Assembly: GCF_014395225.1 (NCBI RefSeq) | Contig: NZ_CP060723.1 | Location: forward strand, 3,348,001-3,412,000 | DNA from: Pedobacter roseus | GTDB taxonomy: Bacteria; Bacteroidota; Bacteroidia; Sphingobacteriales; Sphingobacteriaceae | Direction of reading: 5' to 3' | DNA length: 64,000 nucleotides | Part shown: piece by piece, positions 34,581-43,976 of the stretch | How positions within the stretch are numbered: position 1 is the first letter of the stretch | How the letters are laid out: the number at the start of each line of letters is the position of its first letter | The notes under the pieces: model-generated | The model's database searches: none | What the model saw: only the letters and a program-made list of their open reading frames with translations | What the model was told of the DNA's origin: nothing | Translations under genes and position numbers: made by a program

Positions 34581-35025
34581 ACTAAAATAACAGGTCCATT
34601 GCACAATTGTTTCGATGCACATCAGTACCTTCAATTTAATAAGATACATCATATTTAGAAACACAGCACCCCAGTTAAATAAACCTGATAAAGCCAAATA
34701 ACTCCCGATTTCACTTAGGAACTTGCAAAGCCCGGTAGTCACTCGGCACAGCTGACATCATAATTGAACAGCAGAAACCCAATCGGGACTATAGGCGATA
34801 GCAGGACTACCCTTGCCCAAGAATTACAGAACTTAGCTTTTCAAAAAAGATAATGGGTTATTTATATGTATAAAAAATGGTTCGCTAGAATACCGGCCAG
34901 GGCTACTGGTTTTTCACCAAGGATGCACAGATTAACCACAAAAAAATTGGCCTATGTTTCCATAGGCCAATATTAGAATTCAAAGTGGTTCTAAAGGACA
35001 CGAACCAAGGTATTTTGCTTAACGA
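34581..35025. other. Intergenic stretch with repeat remnants and one terminator
   Basis: No gene seen. It holds AAACCCAATCGGGACTATAGGCGATAGCAGGACTACC (about 34777-34815), which resembles the AGTAGCGAA...GGCGGGACTACAGC units at 61.5 kb. It also holds the terminator at 34938-34971 and a decayed GGTTCT..ACACGAACCAAGG copy (about 34984-35010). Confidence 0.5.
34938..34971 (-). terminator. Terminator of the S9 peptidase gene
   Basis: Perfect 11-bp stem ATTGGCCTATG (34946-34956) / CATAGGCCAAT (34961-34971). On the minus strand it is followed by a T run, 55 bases past the stop codon at 35026. Confidence 0.85.
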
Positions 35026-37536
35026 TTATTTCCCATTCTGCTCAATATCCCTGTCCATTTCTACCAGATCCACATCACTTGGTTCAGAAAAATCGCCGAT
35101 TAAGTATTTATTAAAATGATCGGCCAGTTTCCAGAAAGCATACTCTGTCATGTCTCCAAAACCATGGCGCTGACCAGGGATAATCAGGAAATCGAAACGT
35201 TTACCTGCTTTCATTAATGCATTTGCCACACGAATAGAGTTAGCAGGATGCACATTATTATCAACATCGCCATGCATCAGTAATAAATGACCTTTAAGGT
35301 TTTTTGCCAGATCAGGATTTTTATCAATGCTATATTTAAAAGAGGTATCGCCTTTTAAAGAAATGGTTTCTTTTACGCCATGGTGTTTTTCACTCCACCA
35401 ACGGTTGTAAATGCTGTTATCGTGGTTTCCTGCATTTGAAACTGCAGCTTTAAAGAAATCGGGATAAACCAACATGGCTGCTGTTGACATAAAGCCACCG
35501 CCCGAGTGACCTGTAATACCCACTTTAGATTCGTCGATAAATGAATATTTTGCCGCCAATTGCTCGATAGCTGTTTTTTTATCGGCCAAACCATAATCGC
35601 GCAGATTTCCGTAACCATAAGTGTGGTACCATTTAGAACGGGATGGATTACCACCACGGTTACCAACCGTAATTACGATATAACCAAATTGTGCCAAACG
35701 CTCGGTGCGGTCCATGCTTTTGCTGAACGCCTTATTTACCGCTTCTGTTTGCGGACCAGGATATACATACTCGATAATCGGGTATTTTTTGTTTGGATCA
35801 AAATCAAATGGTTTATACATTACACCATATAAATCGGTAATGCCATCATCTGCTTTTACTTTAAAAGGTTCTGGAAATTTATATCCGGCTGTCATTAATA
35901 AAGAAAGATCTGTTGTTTCGAGATCCATTACTTTTTTACCGCTTCCATCATACAAAGTGGCTTTTGGTGCCGTATTTACCCTTGAATAATTATCAACAAA
36001 AAAAGTATTGTTATCATTCATGTTGGCTAAATGGTCAAAATCGCCGGCATTTAACAATTTCATGTTCGAACCGTCAAAATTAATGCTGTACAAATGCAGG
36101 TAATAAGGGTCTTCTTTCCCCTCACGTCCGTTAGCCGTAAAATAAAGTACGCGTTTTTTTTCGTCGATATTTACAATACTCTCGCAATGGAAAGCCCCTT
36201 TTGTAATCTGGTTTTTAAGTTTACCGTTTTCATCAAAAAGATAAAAATGTGCCCAGCCATCGCGCTCACTCCAATGGATCAGTTCTTTACCATCATTTAC
36301 CAAACCCGGTCGGTTCACTTCAACATAAGTGTTAAAACGTTCGTCGATTATTGGCGTTACTTTTCCTGTAGCAATATCAACTGTACCGATATCAATGCGT
36401 TTTAAATCGCGGCTGGTACGGGAAAAATAAAAACGGCTGTCGTTTCCTAGCCAGATAGACGGGCGGAATTCGTTATCGCGGTCTTTATTTAATGAAGGTT
36501 TACTCCAAACCGAAACACTTTGATCTTTAAAAGCGGAAACATTAAGCTTTTTATAAGATTTTGCAGCAAAATCGAATAATAAAACTTCATCCTGTGGGGC
36601 TTCTGCCTCGCCGGGCATCTGGTATTTATAGGTTTCTAAAGTCGGGCGCCCCGGTGTAACACTATTAATTACCCATAGGTCTTTAACCTTACGTGAGTCG
36701 GTCCTGTCCAATACAAAATATTTAGCATTTGGCGACCAAAGCACATAAGCACCACGGCGCTTTTTATTATTTTTTTCGTTTTCTATATTGTTTTCGCCAT
36801 CACCATCGCTTCCATACGAATAAAATTTAACGCCATCTTTGGTTAACTGGTGTTCTACAATGGTACTGTCGTCTTCATTTTTAACCGCTTTTTTATAATT
36901 CTCTTTATCCATCCAATACAGGTTATAGTTGCGGGAGAAGATAATGGCCGACGAATCAGGTGCTACCGAACCCCATGCTGGTTTAGGCTTTGGTTTACTG
37001 AAATTTGGCACCTCAGTCAACTTTGCAGTAGCCAGTTCGTATTTAAAAGAGTATATTTTCTTCTGCATAGAATCAGCCGCTTTTTTATCTTTCCGGTCCT
37101 TTTTCAGTTCATCAACACTGCTTTTGATTTCGAAAGAAATGCTTTTTTCATCTGCAGCAAATTTCAGGTTTTCGAGTGGTAAATGTTCCGCATCAAACGG
37201 ATCGCGCACAATCAGGGTAATATCTGCAGCCAGTTTCGAATTGTCGAACATCACTTTTTTGCTTTTTGAAGCCGGATCTACCAGGTACCAGAATTTACCC
37301 TTCTGACTTTCGAAAGTGTACCAGAAACGGTTACTCAATTTTAGCCAGTGGGGATCAACAGCTGTAGAATAAACCATTTTCTTTAGTTTATTTGGCGAAA
37401 AACGCGAGGCAAGCTGATAATTTGCCTTAGGCTGGGGCTGAATGTTTTCGGTTATGGTAAATGTTTTGGTTTGTGCAGCAACAGTTAAGGATAAAAACTG
37501 CGCACACAGCAGGAGTTTATAAAGTTTATTCATCAA
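35026..37536 (-). CDS. S9 family peptidase (dipeptidyl peptidase IV-like), secreted
   Basis: 836 residues. A signal peptide (LSLTVAA-Q) is followed by an eight-bladed propeller domain (about 90-560; for example WSERDGWAHFYLFDENGK) and an alpha/beta-hydrolase domain. Catalytic Ser lies in G-H-S-G-G-G-F-M-S near 675, Asp in LLMHGDVDNNVHPANS near 755, and His in P-G-Q-R-H-G-F-G near 796. This matches DPP-IV/PTP-type enzymes that remove dipeptides, usually after proline. Periplasmic. Single gene with its own terminator. Confidence 0.92.
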   Translation of the reverse strand: MMNKLYKLLLCAQFLSLTVAAQTKTFTITENIQPQPKANYQLASRFSPNKLKKMVYSTAVDPHWLKLSNRFWYTFESQKGKFWYLVDPASKSKKVMFDNSKLAADITLIVRDPFDAEHLPLENLKFAADEKSISFEIKSSVDELKKDRKDKKAADSMQKKIYSFKYELATAKLTEVPNFSKPKPKPAWGSVAPDSSAIIFSRNYNLYWMDKENYKKAVKNEDDSTIVEHQLTKDGVKFYSYGSDGDGENNIENEKNNKKRRGAYVLWSPNAKYFVLDRTDSRKVKDLWVINSVTPGRPTLETYKYQMPGEAEAPQDEVLLFDFAAKSYKKLNVSAFKDQSVSVWSKPSLNKDRDNEFRPSIWLGNDSRFYFSRTSRDLKRIDIGTVDIATGKVTPIIDERFNTYVEVNRPGLVNDGKELIHWSERDGWAHFYLFDENGKLKNQITKGAFHCESIVNIDEKKRVLYFTANGREGKEDPYYLHLYSINFDGSNMKLLNAGDFDHLANMNDNNTFFVDNYSRVNTAPKATLYDGSGKKVMDLETTDLSLLMTAGYKFPEPFKVKADDGITDLYGVMYKPFDFDPNKKYPIIEYVYPGPQTEAVNKAFSKSMDRTERLAQFGYIVITVGNRGGNPSRSKWYHTYGYGNLRDYGLADKKTAIEQLAAKYSFIDESKVGITGHSGGGFMSTAAMLVYPDFFKAAVSNAGNHDNSIYNRWWSEKHHGVKETISLKGDTSFKYSIDKNPDLAKNLKGHLLLMHGDVDNNVHPANSIRVANALMKAGKRFDFLIIPGQRHGFGDMTEYAFWKLADHFNKYLIGDFSEPSDVDLVEMDRDIEQNGK

Positions 37537-37682
37537 AATTTGTTTGAGCCGCTAAATTATTTAATAATAGCATATTAATCAGGCTTTAATATGTAATAAA
37601 TGCGATAGTTAGCGCAATTTCGCTGACGCAAAATAATTATTAACACCTTTTATTTTAATACTTAAATAAGTAACGGATTTTA

Positions 37683-37690
37683 TAGTTTTG
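37683..37690 (+). promoter_or_regulatory. -7 element upstream of the first deacetylase
   Basis: TAGTTTTG (TAnnTTTG) 20 bases before the ATG at 37711. Confidence 0.45.
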
Positions 37691-37710
37691 CAGCTATACA
37701 TCCCTAATAA

Positions 37711-38589
37711 ATGAAATATAGCTTTTTAACCATCCTAACCGCTGGGGTAATTTTATTTGCCAGCTGCCAGTCTAAATCACAAACCGAAAAATCTGCTGAT
37801 CAAGATGCTACCGCGCAAACGGCCAAAACCGCAGCAAGTACCGGAACACCAGTTGACGTTTCTAAAATAAAAGTTGCCGATGCCAAAACTATCCTGGCCA
37901 GAAAACAGGTGCCAATCTTATGTTATCACCAGGTAAGAAACTGGAAACCAACTGATGGAAAAGTAGGTAAAGATTACATCGTAGAAATTCAGAATTTTAA
38001 AGACCAAATGAAAATGCTGGCCGATAGTGGTTACCACACCATTTTGCCCGATCAGCTTTATGCTTACCTCAATACCGGTGCTGCCCTGCCAAGCAAGCCA
38101 ATTATGCTAACTTTTGATGATACGGATATGGACCAGTTTACCATTGTACGTCCTACTTTAGAGAAACTGGGCTATAAAGCGGTTTATTTCATCATGACGG
38201 TTTCGATCGGAAGAAAAGGGAAATTTGTTGATTACATGACCAAAGAGCAGATTAAACAGCTTTCTGATGAAGGCAACATCATCGGTAGTCATACCTATGA
38301 TCATAAAAACTTTAAAAAATATGCTGGTAAAGATTGGGAAGAGCAGTTAGATAAACCGACTAAAAAACTGGAAGAAATTACTGGCAAAACAATGACCGAA
38401 TTTGCCTATCCTTTTGGTTTATGGAATGCTGAAGGAATCCCTGAACTGAAAAAACGTGGTTTCAGGATGGCTTACCAATTATCAACCAAGCGCGACGAAA
38501 AGGATCCTTTGTTTACCATTCGCCGGATTATTGCCAGCGGTTACTGGTCGCCAAAAACATTAAGTAACAGTATTAAAAATAGCTTTTAA
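37711..38589 (+). CDS. Polysaccharide deacetylase lipoprotein, paralogue 1
   Basis: 292 residues. Lipobox F-A-S-C (Cys19), a Thr/Ala-rich linker, then a NodB-type CE4 domain. Motif 1 is LTFDDTDMDQF (near 130-140), giving the catalytic base and a metal ligand. Motif 2 is G-S-H-T-Y-D-H (near 190-196), the two metal His. Motif 3 region is FAYPFGLWN. It should remove N-acetyl groups from GlcNAc-containing polymers or peptidoglycan at the envelope. Closely related to the gene at 40017 (FIMTVSIGRKG and MTKEQIKQLSDEGN are identical in both). Confidence 0.93.
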   Translation: MKYSFLTILTAGVILFASCQSKSQTEKSADQDATAQTAKTAASTGTPVDVSKIKVADAKTILARKQVPILCYHQVRNWKPTDGKVGKDYIVEIQNFKDQMKMLADSGYHTILPDQLYAYLNTGAALPSKPIMLTFDDTDMDQFTIVRPTLEKLGYKAVYFIMTVSIGRKGKFVDYMTKEQIKQLSDEGNIIGSHTYDHKNFKKYAGKDWEEQLDKPTKKLEEITGKTMTEFAYPFGLWNAEGIPELKKRGFRMAYQLSTKRDEKDPLFTIRRIIASGYWSPKTLSNSIKNSF

Positions 38590-38593
38590 GCAA

Positions 38594-38629
38594 AAAAATC
38601 CCGATTTTCACATCGGGATTTTCTTTTTT
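38594..38629 (+). terminator. Terminator after deacetylase paralogue 1
   Basis: Stem AATCCCGAT (38597-38605) / ATCGGGATT (38612-38620), then a T-rich tract. Confidence 0.85.
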
Positions 38630-38642
38630 ATACCGAACCAAT

Positions 38643-40004
38643 ATGAAAAAATTAGTGCTACTCGTTTTATTATTGTTCCAGATCTTTAAAATCCATGCGC
38701 AAACGCCGCATTTAAGTGGTAAAATTGAAGTGGTAATGGCCACAGGACAGATTACCTGCGATTTTGTGCTGAGCAATATTCCTAACTTAGGGAAGGATTA
38801 TCAAATATTATTAAACAAAGGTTTTAACATTAAATCCATCAAGGATTCAGTTAATCAAACTTTAAAATACAGTGGTTTTTATGGTGGAGCCATGCGTGGC
38901 GAAGGCTTAACTTATGCCCCCTTATATAAGGACAGCACCATGGCAAACCCGGGCAAACTGCACATCACTTATACCGGCGCTTTCCCCATTTATACCGACA
39001 CGCTGAACTTTATTGATTTTAAAGGTTTGATTGCCTTTAATGGCAAAACCATGAGGGCTGCTGATCAGTCTAAATGGTACCCTATTATTTACGATGTCAA
39101 AAACGACAGACAGATTGAGCAGATGACCTTTGATATCCAGGTAAGCAGCAAAGATGCCAAAATGATCTTTATAAACGGCGATCAGCCAAAACCAGGACCT
39201 GTTGCCAGGTTTAAATCTGATTTACCCATTGCCCCAATGATTTTTGCCGGAGATTATGGTGTACAAAAAACCAGGGGTGCATTATTTTTAAACAGCCAGA
39301 TGGATGATAAGCAGCTGGAGGTTTTTGAAAATAACATTGCCGAAATGAAAGCCTACTACTTTAAAGTTTTAAAGATTCCTTACGATACTAAAAATGTATT
39401 TATAGAGCATTCGCCTGTAGAAAAATTTAATAAAGGCAGAAGCTGGGGTTTTGTGGCTTTCCCAACAATTGCCTTTGCAGGTATCAAATTAGGCGATATG
39501 ATTGATGTAGAACATCATAAACTTAAAGATTCTACCGATTATCCGTTTATTGCTCACGAAATCGGCCATTATTATTTCGGAAATGTGTTACAACCCAATT
39601 CTACTTTGTTATGGTTCTTTTTAGAATCAACCGCCGAGTATTTGTCGGTTAAAGCAGCTGAAGAAAAATTCGGAAAAACTTTCAGTACCAAATACTTTGC
39701 GGAAAGAGGGAAACAATTAAAAAACTTTAAGGCCAAACCTTTAAATAGCATTAAAGAGGCTAATGAAATATCAGGCACTTACCGTTATTCTTACGGCCCA
39801 TTTTTACTTCGCGGTTTAGAACAGATGATTGGGGAAAAACGCATGTTTAAATTCTTAAATACCTGTTTAACCACTAAAAATGAATTAACTGATTACAATT
39901 TCTTTAAAAGAAACGCTTTAAAATCGGGCATTACCCAAAAAGAGTGGGATGCTTACGAAAAAGACTTTATCCTTTCTGAAAACGCTGTATCTTTGATCAA
40001 ATAA
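38643..40004 (+). CDS. M1-like (gluzincin) secreted metallopeptidase
   Basis: 453 residues with a signal peptide (FQIFKIHA-Q). The zinc motif is HEIGHYYFGNVLQ (near 301-313) with the third ligand Glu in LWFFLESTAEYLS, 18 residues on. This is the HExxH-x18-E arrangement of M1 aminopeptidases. The N-terminal 200 residues form a beta-rich domain like that of M1 enzymes, but the usual GxMEN substrate motif is not seen; G-R-S-W-G-F-V-A-F may take its place. Probably periplasmic. It sits between two deacetylase paralogues. Confidence 0.8.
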   Translation: MKKLVLLVLLLFQIFKIHAQTPHLSGKIEVVMATGQITCDFVLSNIPNLGKDYQILLNKGFNIKSIKDSVNQTLKYSGFYGGAMRGEGLTYAPLYKDSTMANPGKLHITYTGAFPIYTDTLNFIDFKGLIAFNGKTMRAADQSKWYPIIYDVKNDRQIEQMTFDIQVSSKDAKMIFINGDQPKPGPVARFKSDLPIAPMIFAGDYGVQKTRGALFLNSQMDDKQLEVFENNIAEMKAYYFKVLKIPYDTKNVFIEHSPVEKFNKGRSWGFVAFPTIAFAGIKLGDMIDVEHHKLKDSTDYPFIAHEIGHYYFGNVLQPNSTLLWFFLESTAEYLSVKAAEEKFGKTFSTKYFAERGKQLKNFKAKPLNSIKEANEISGTYRYSYGPFLLRGLEQMIGEKRMFKFLNTCLTTKNELTDYNFFKRNALKSGITQKEWDAYEKDFILSENAVSLIK

Positions 40005-40016
40005 ATTATAAAAACC

Positions 40017-40904
40017 TTGAATTTACATTTAAAACCAGCAGCCCATACCCTGCTATCCATTTTGTTTTTAGCATCATTTTCATTTGCTTGTTCGGGCAAT
40101 AAACAAAAAGAAAAAACCTCATCTGCTGCAAATACTACAGAAGCGGTTAAAACAGACTCAACAAACACAAAACCTGCTGATAACAAAACCATCATGGCCC
40201 GCAGAGAGGTGCCTGTACTCTGCTATCACCAGATCAGGAATAACATTGCCAGCGACAGTAAAAGGGCACACGATGATATTATTGCCCCTGATAAATTTCG
40301 CGAACATATAAAAATGCTTGCCGATAGTGGTTACCATACCATTCAGCCCGACCAATTGTACAATTACCTGGTTTATGGTGCGAAACTGCCTGAAAAACCC
40401 ATCATTATTAGTTTTGATGATACCGATGAAGATCAATTCACCGTTGGAAACGCCACATTAAAAAAATATGGTTTTAAAGGTGTTTATTTTATCATGACGG
40501 TATCTATCGGTAGAAAGGGCAGAATCAGTTACATGACGAAAGAGCAGATTAAACAATTATCTGACGAAGGAAATACAATTGCCAGCCATACCTACGACCA
40601 TAAAAATTTCGCCCAGTTTACGGATGCCGACTGGACGACCCAAATTGATGAACCGACCAAAAAACTAGAGGAGATTACCGGAAAAAAAGTAGAATATTTT
40701 GCTTTTCCTTACGGCGTTTTCAAATCATCAACCTTGCATAAGTTAAAAGAACATGGCTTTAAGGCCGCTTTCATCCTATCTACCGCAAGAGACGAAAATT
40801 ATCCGCTTTATACCATCAGAAGGATTATTGATCCGGGAAGATATACCGCAAAAAACTTATATTACAGCATTAACAAGAGCTTTAATAAAACAAAATCTAA
40901 GTAA
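40017..40904 (+). CDS. Polysaccharide deacetylase lipoprotein, paralogue 2 (TTG start)
   Basis: 295 residues. The start is TTG at 40017, the only start that includes the signal peptide (HTLLSILFLASFSFACSG; lipobox F-A-C). CE4 motifs: ISFDDTDEDQF near 136-146, A-S-H-T-Y-D-H near 193-199, FAFPYGVFK later. Very similar to the gene at 37711, so the pair arose by duplication. It begins 12 bases after the M1-like gene and is probably co-transcribed with it. Envelope polysaccharide or peptidoglycan is the likely substrate. Confidence 0.93.
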   Translation: MNLHLKPAAHTLLSILFLASFSFACSGNKQKEKTSSAANTTEAVKTDSTNTKPADNKTIMARREVPVLCYHQIRNNIASDSKRAHDDIIAPDKFREHIKMLADSGYHTIQPDQLYNYLVYGAKLPEKPIIISFDDTDEDQFTVGNATLKKYGFKGVYFIMTVSIGRKGRISYMTKEQIKQLSDEGNTIASHTYDHKNFAQFTDADWTTQIDEPTKKLEEITGKKVEYFAFPYGVFKSSTLHKLKEHGFKAAFILSTARDENYPLYTIRRIIDPGRYTAKNLYYSINKSFNKTKSK

Positions 40905-41003
40905 AGAGGTTTAAATGTTGTAAAGTTTGATTGCTGAAAGGTTTGAAGGTTGAAAAGTTAAACCTTCAAGCCTTTCAACAAAAAGCCCTGTAACAACAAC
41001 CCT

Positions 41004-42170
41004 ATGAAATACTCTTTTTTCTTATGTTTTTTCGGATTAGCGATATTATCTGCCTGTAATAATCCTAAAAACGGCAACAATAATACCGGAACAACAGATA
41101 CTACAAGCAATACTAAAAAAGAACTAACCAAAACTTTTTATAAAAGATTAGAAGGCACCATTGCCGGCAAAAAAGTGGTGGTGCATCTGCAGAAGGTTAA
41201 TGATGATGTAAGCGGATCTTATTATTATGATGGCTCATGGCTTAACCTATCAACCGATACCCTGATTGGTAAAGATAGCTTAGTGCTTACCGAATACAGT
41301 TATTACGAATCGTACTTTACCCAGGATTTTAAATCGCCGCATTTAGCCTTAAAATGGACCGGAAATGGCTTTAATGGCACATGGGAAAGTGGAGATAAAG
41401 CGAAAAAATTCCCGATTATACTAACAGAAAAATATCCTGACGGGAGTTATCCGTTCAATACCGGCATTTACGCAGATTCGGTTAAAGCTTTTGCCAATCA
41501 GGCCAAATCGCCGGCAGCACAAATCAGTTTTGAGTACCTGGAAAGTAAAAATACCGATGAATCTGGTACCTGGTTAAATACTGAACTTAAAAAGATATTA
41601 GGAATAAAATCGCAGGTTGACCGCTCAATCGGTTTTAAAAATATTGCTGCTGACTATTTTAAAGATTATAAATCGCAGGTTGCTGAGCAATCAAAAGATG
41701 GCCGTGGCGGTGATTTTGAGGCCTGGATGAATTACACCAACAACACTCAGCAATCAGTGAGTTATAATGATAATGGTTATGTGGTGATTGATTTCCTGGC
41801 TGATGCTTACACCGGTGGTGCACATGGTAATTACAGCAGTGTAATGTATTGCCTGGATGTAAAGAACAAAAAACAAATGGTGCTTAGCGACATTGTTAAA
41901 ATAGATTCGAACACCTTGCAAGGCATTTTAGAACGCAATCTCCGTAAAGAATATAATATTAAAGCCAAAGATGCATTAAGTACTGTGCTTTTTGATGATT
42001 TTATAAAACCGAATAATAACTTTTATTTCAACTCCAATGGCATTGCTTTTATGTACAATCCTTATGAAGTAGCCAGTTATGCCCAGGGACAGATTGTAGT
42101 ATTTGTGCCTTATGCAGATTTAAAGACTTATTTAGTACCAGCTTTTGTGCAAAGGATGGGGATTAAATAG
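41004..42170 (+). CDS. RsiV-like (DUF3298) lipoprotein
   Basis: 388 residues. Lipobox L-S-A-C (Cys18), a Thr/Asn-rich linker, an N-terminal beta domain (about 45-150: YKRLEGTIAGKKVVVHL...WNGTWESGDK-like), and a C-terminal DUF3298/RsiV domain (about 245-385) with YTGGAHGNYSSVMYCLD and YEVASYAQGQIVVFVPY. RsiV of Bacillus binds lysozyme, but this domain is also common in other envelope proteins and no sigma factor adjoins. Function unknown. Confidence 0.82.
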   Translation: MKYSFFLCFFGLAILSACNNPKNGNNNTGTTDTTSNTKKELTKTFYKRLEGTIAGKKVVVHLQKVNDDVSGSYYYDGSWLNLSTDTLIGKDSLVLTEYSYYESYFTQDFKSPHLALKWTGNGFNGTWESGDKAKKFPIILTEKYPDGSYPFNTGIYADSVKAFANQAKSPAAQISFEYLESKNTDESGTWLNTELKKILGIKSQVDRSIGFKNIAADYFKDYKSQVAEQSKDGRGGDFEAWMNYTNNTQQSVSYNDNGYVVIDFLADAYTGGAHGNYSSVMYCLDVKNKKQMVLSDIVKIDSNTLQGILERNLRKEYNIKAKDALSTVLFDDFIKPNNNFYFNSNGIAFMYNPYEVASYAQGQIVVFVPYADLKTYLVPAFVQRMGIK

Positions 42171-42371
42171 TTAGTGGGTTAATTGTGAAATGGTTAATCG
42201 GTTAATTGTTTAAACTGGTTAACTGTTTAAATCGGTTAACTGTGAGTTGCACACTGCTAACTGAAAACTGCTTCTGCGCTCATCTCCTTAAATCAGCGGG
42301 AATAAATATTAATTTTCTTTTTAACACAGTTTATTGAACAGAACCGAACAGATCCAAAGGGTTACCTGCAC

Positions 42372-42665
42372 GCATCAAACTAACACCTGCACGCATCAAA
42401 CTAGCATACGCACGCATCAAACTAACATACGCACGCATCAAACTAGCATACGCACGCATCAAACTAACATACGCACGCATCAAACTAACACACGCACGCA
42501 TCAAACTAGCATACGCACGTATCAAACTAGCATACGCACGCATCAAACTAACATACGCACGCATCAAACTAACACACGCACGCATCAAACTAGCATACGC
42601 ACGTATCAAACTAGCATACGCACGCATCAAACTAACATACGCACGCATCAAACTAGCATACGCAC
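42372..42665. repeat. 21-bp minisatellite, 14 units with higher-order structure
   Basis: Unit GCATCAAACTARCATACGCAC. Fourteen full units in register, then a truncated one. Variation is at few positions (AACAT, AACAC, AGCAT, and GTATC for GCATC). Units 5-8 and 9-12 form an 84-bp higher-order repeat. The period is a multiple of three, so both strands have open frames across it (heptads T-H-Q-T-N-I-R or M-R-A-Y-A-S-L); these are probably not genes. The rest of the gap (42171-42371) has GGTTAAT/GGTTAACTG simple repeats and no gene. Confidence 0.95.
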
Positions 42666-42689
42666 GTACTCAAAACTGCTAATTGAAAA

Positions 42690-43142
42690 CTACAATATCT
42701 CTTTCACTAAATAATCCTTGCCGTTAAACTTAAAACTTTCGTTTTTCGCTTTCCCGATCAGGAATTTGCCAATGGGCGAAGCCTGAGATACAGCAAAGAA
42801 TTTCTGATCGTCGGCATTTAATTCACCCGCACTAATGCTAATGTAAAAATTACCTTCGGACGTTAACACCACGCTACCGTTTTTAACAACCTGATCCGAT
42901 TCTACATTTTCGATCTGCTGTAATGCAATTTTCTGTTGTCCCGCTTCATATAGTAATTTATTGTTACGGTCCATCTCCTGCTGCATCATTTCGCGGGTAG
43001 TTTCATATTTATCGCCTGCACTGCTTTTCGTATCATCATTAGATGCCTGCCTGGCTTGCTGCAGCGAATATTCGATATTTTCTATCCTGTTTTGAATAAA
43101 AGTTAAGCAAAGCTGATAGAGTTTAGATTTTAATGTAGACAT
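42690..43142 (-). CDS. GreA/GreB-family transcript-cleavage-like factor
   Basis: 150 residues from MSTLKSKLYQ (43142); the in-frame upstream ATGs run through low-complexity sequence and are unlikely. The N-terminal coiled coil (about 15-75) has Asp/Glu at its tip area (DDTKSSAGDKYETTREMM). The C-terminal FKBP-like domain has FFAVSQASPIGKFLIGKAKNE. GreA-type factors stimulate RNA cleavage by stalled polymerase, but short Bacteroidota homologues of this kind are not characterised. Confidence 0.78.
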   Translation of the reverse strand: MSTLKSKLYQLCLTFIQNRIENIEYSLQQARQASNDDTKSSAGDKYETTREMMQQEMDRNNKLLYEAGQQKIALQQIENVESDQVVKNGSVVLTSEGNFYISISAGELNADDQKFFAVSQASPIGKFLIGKAKNESFKFNGKDYLVKEIL

Positions 43143-43265
43143 GTTAATGATGGATAATGGAAGATGTAAGATGGATGATGTAGAATGGTTCATAGTGTAA
43201 TAGCCATGGACTATCAAACCATTAACCAGGAAACAGACTCAGGACTAAAGATTGTTGACTAAAGA

Positions 43266-43841
43266 CTACGCCTCTATCCACCTCACCTTTTCGCTCATCG
43301 GTGTACGATTTGGTTCCCAGGGTTTTTCGTTATGATAGCCCATGTAAAATAGGCCGATACATTTTTCATTTTCACCCAGGCCTAAAAATTCGCCCAAATC
43401 GTCAATTAAGGGTGGCGAACTCCAATAAGCACCAACTTGCAAACTTTCGGCAGTTAAAGCCATATTCTGCACCGCGCATGATACTGCTGCCAACTCCTCC
43501 CATTCTGGTATTTTACCGCTCACCTGCATATTAATGGCAATAATGCAATCGGCTTGACTGGTTTTCTCAGCAAAGCTATCGTACTTTTTCTGTAAAAACT
43601 GTTGCGGGCTAACCAGTGCCTTATATAATCTTCCTAATTCTTCGCCTAATTTAGCCAAGCCAGCTTTTCTGATTACCACAAAGCGCCAAGGCTGGGTTAA
43701 TTTATGTGTGGGTGCATAATTAGCAGTTTCTAAAATCTGATTAATTACCTCAACCGGAATTTCCTTTTTAATATAGCTTGCAGGAAAAATACTGCGACGT
43801 TCTTTTATAACTTTTGAGATGGTTTCGTATGTAGTACTCAT
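43266..43841 (-). CDS. Nitroreductase-family protein
   Basis: 191 residues with the FMN-binding N-terminus I-K-E-R-R-S-I-F and the motif LETANYAPTHKLTQPWRFVVI (near 31-51), plus a late YWSSPPLIDDLGEFLGLGENEKCIGLFYMGY. This belongs to the NfnB/YdjA-like flavin oxidoreductases that use NAD(P)H to reduce nitro, quinone or other acceptors in the cytoplasm. Specific substrate unknown. No operon partner. Confidence 0.9.
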   Translation of the reverse strand: MSTTYETISKVIKERRSIFPASYIKKEIPVEVINQILETANYAPTHKLTQPWRFVVIRKAGLAKLGEELGRLYKALVSPQQFLQKKYDSFAEKTSQADCIIAINMQVSGKIPEWEELAAVSCAVQNMALTAESLQVGAYWSSPPLIDDLGEFLGLGENEKCIGLFYMGYHNEKPWEPNRTPMSEKVRWIEA

Positions 43842-43976
43842 GTTGTAAATATAAGGTTTAAGGCGTAAGGTAGAAGGTTTAGGGTTGAAAAGCGATAAAG
43901 ATTTGACTTTATGTTAACTGAAAACGCTGAACTGTTAATTAAGAACTATCAATTGGAAACCGATAACTACAAACCG

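Noticed and set aside
34581..34742. Longer N-terminus for the PepSY-like protein (54 more residues)
   Set aside because: The signal peptide begins right after MNYKST at 34580; the extra residues would bury it and look like translated intergenic DNA.
42360..42670. Possible CRISPR array
   Set aside because: The array has no unique spacers; units are contiguous 21-mers with point variants, and no cas genes are in the window.
42331..42714. Open frames of 106 and 126 residues on both strands across the minisatellite (heptads MRAYASL or THQTNIR)
   Set aside because: They arise because the 21-base unit is a multiple of three without stops. Composition is unnatural, no signal or promoter is visible, and both strands are open equally.
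43143..43217. Longer N-terminus for the GreA/B-like factor
   Set aside because: The upstream in-frame segment is low-complexity (NHSTSSILHLPLS) and comes from a simple repeat; family proteins begin near MSTLKSKLYQ.
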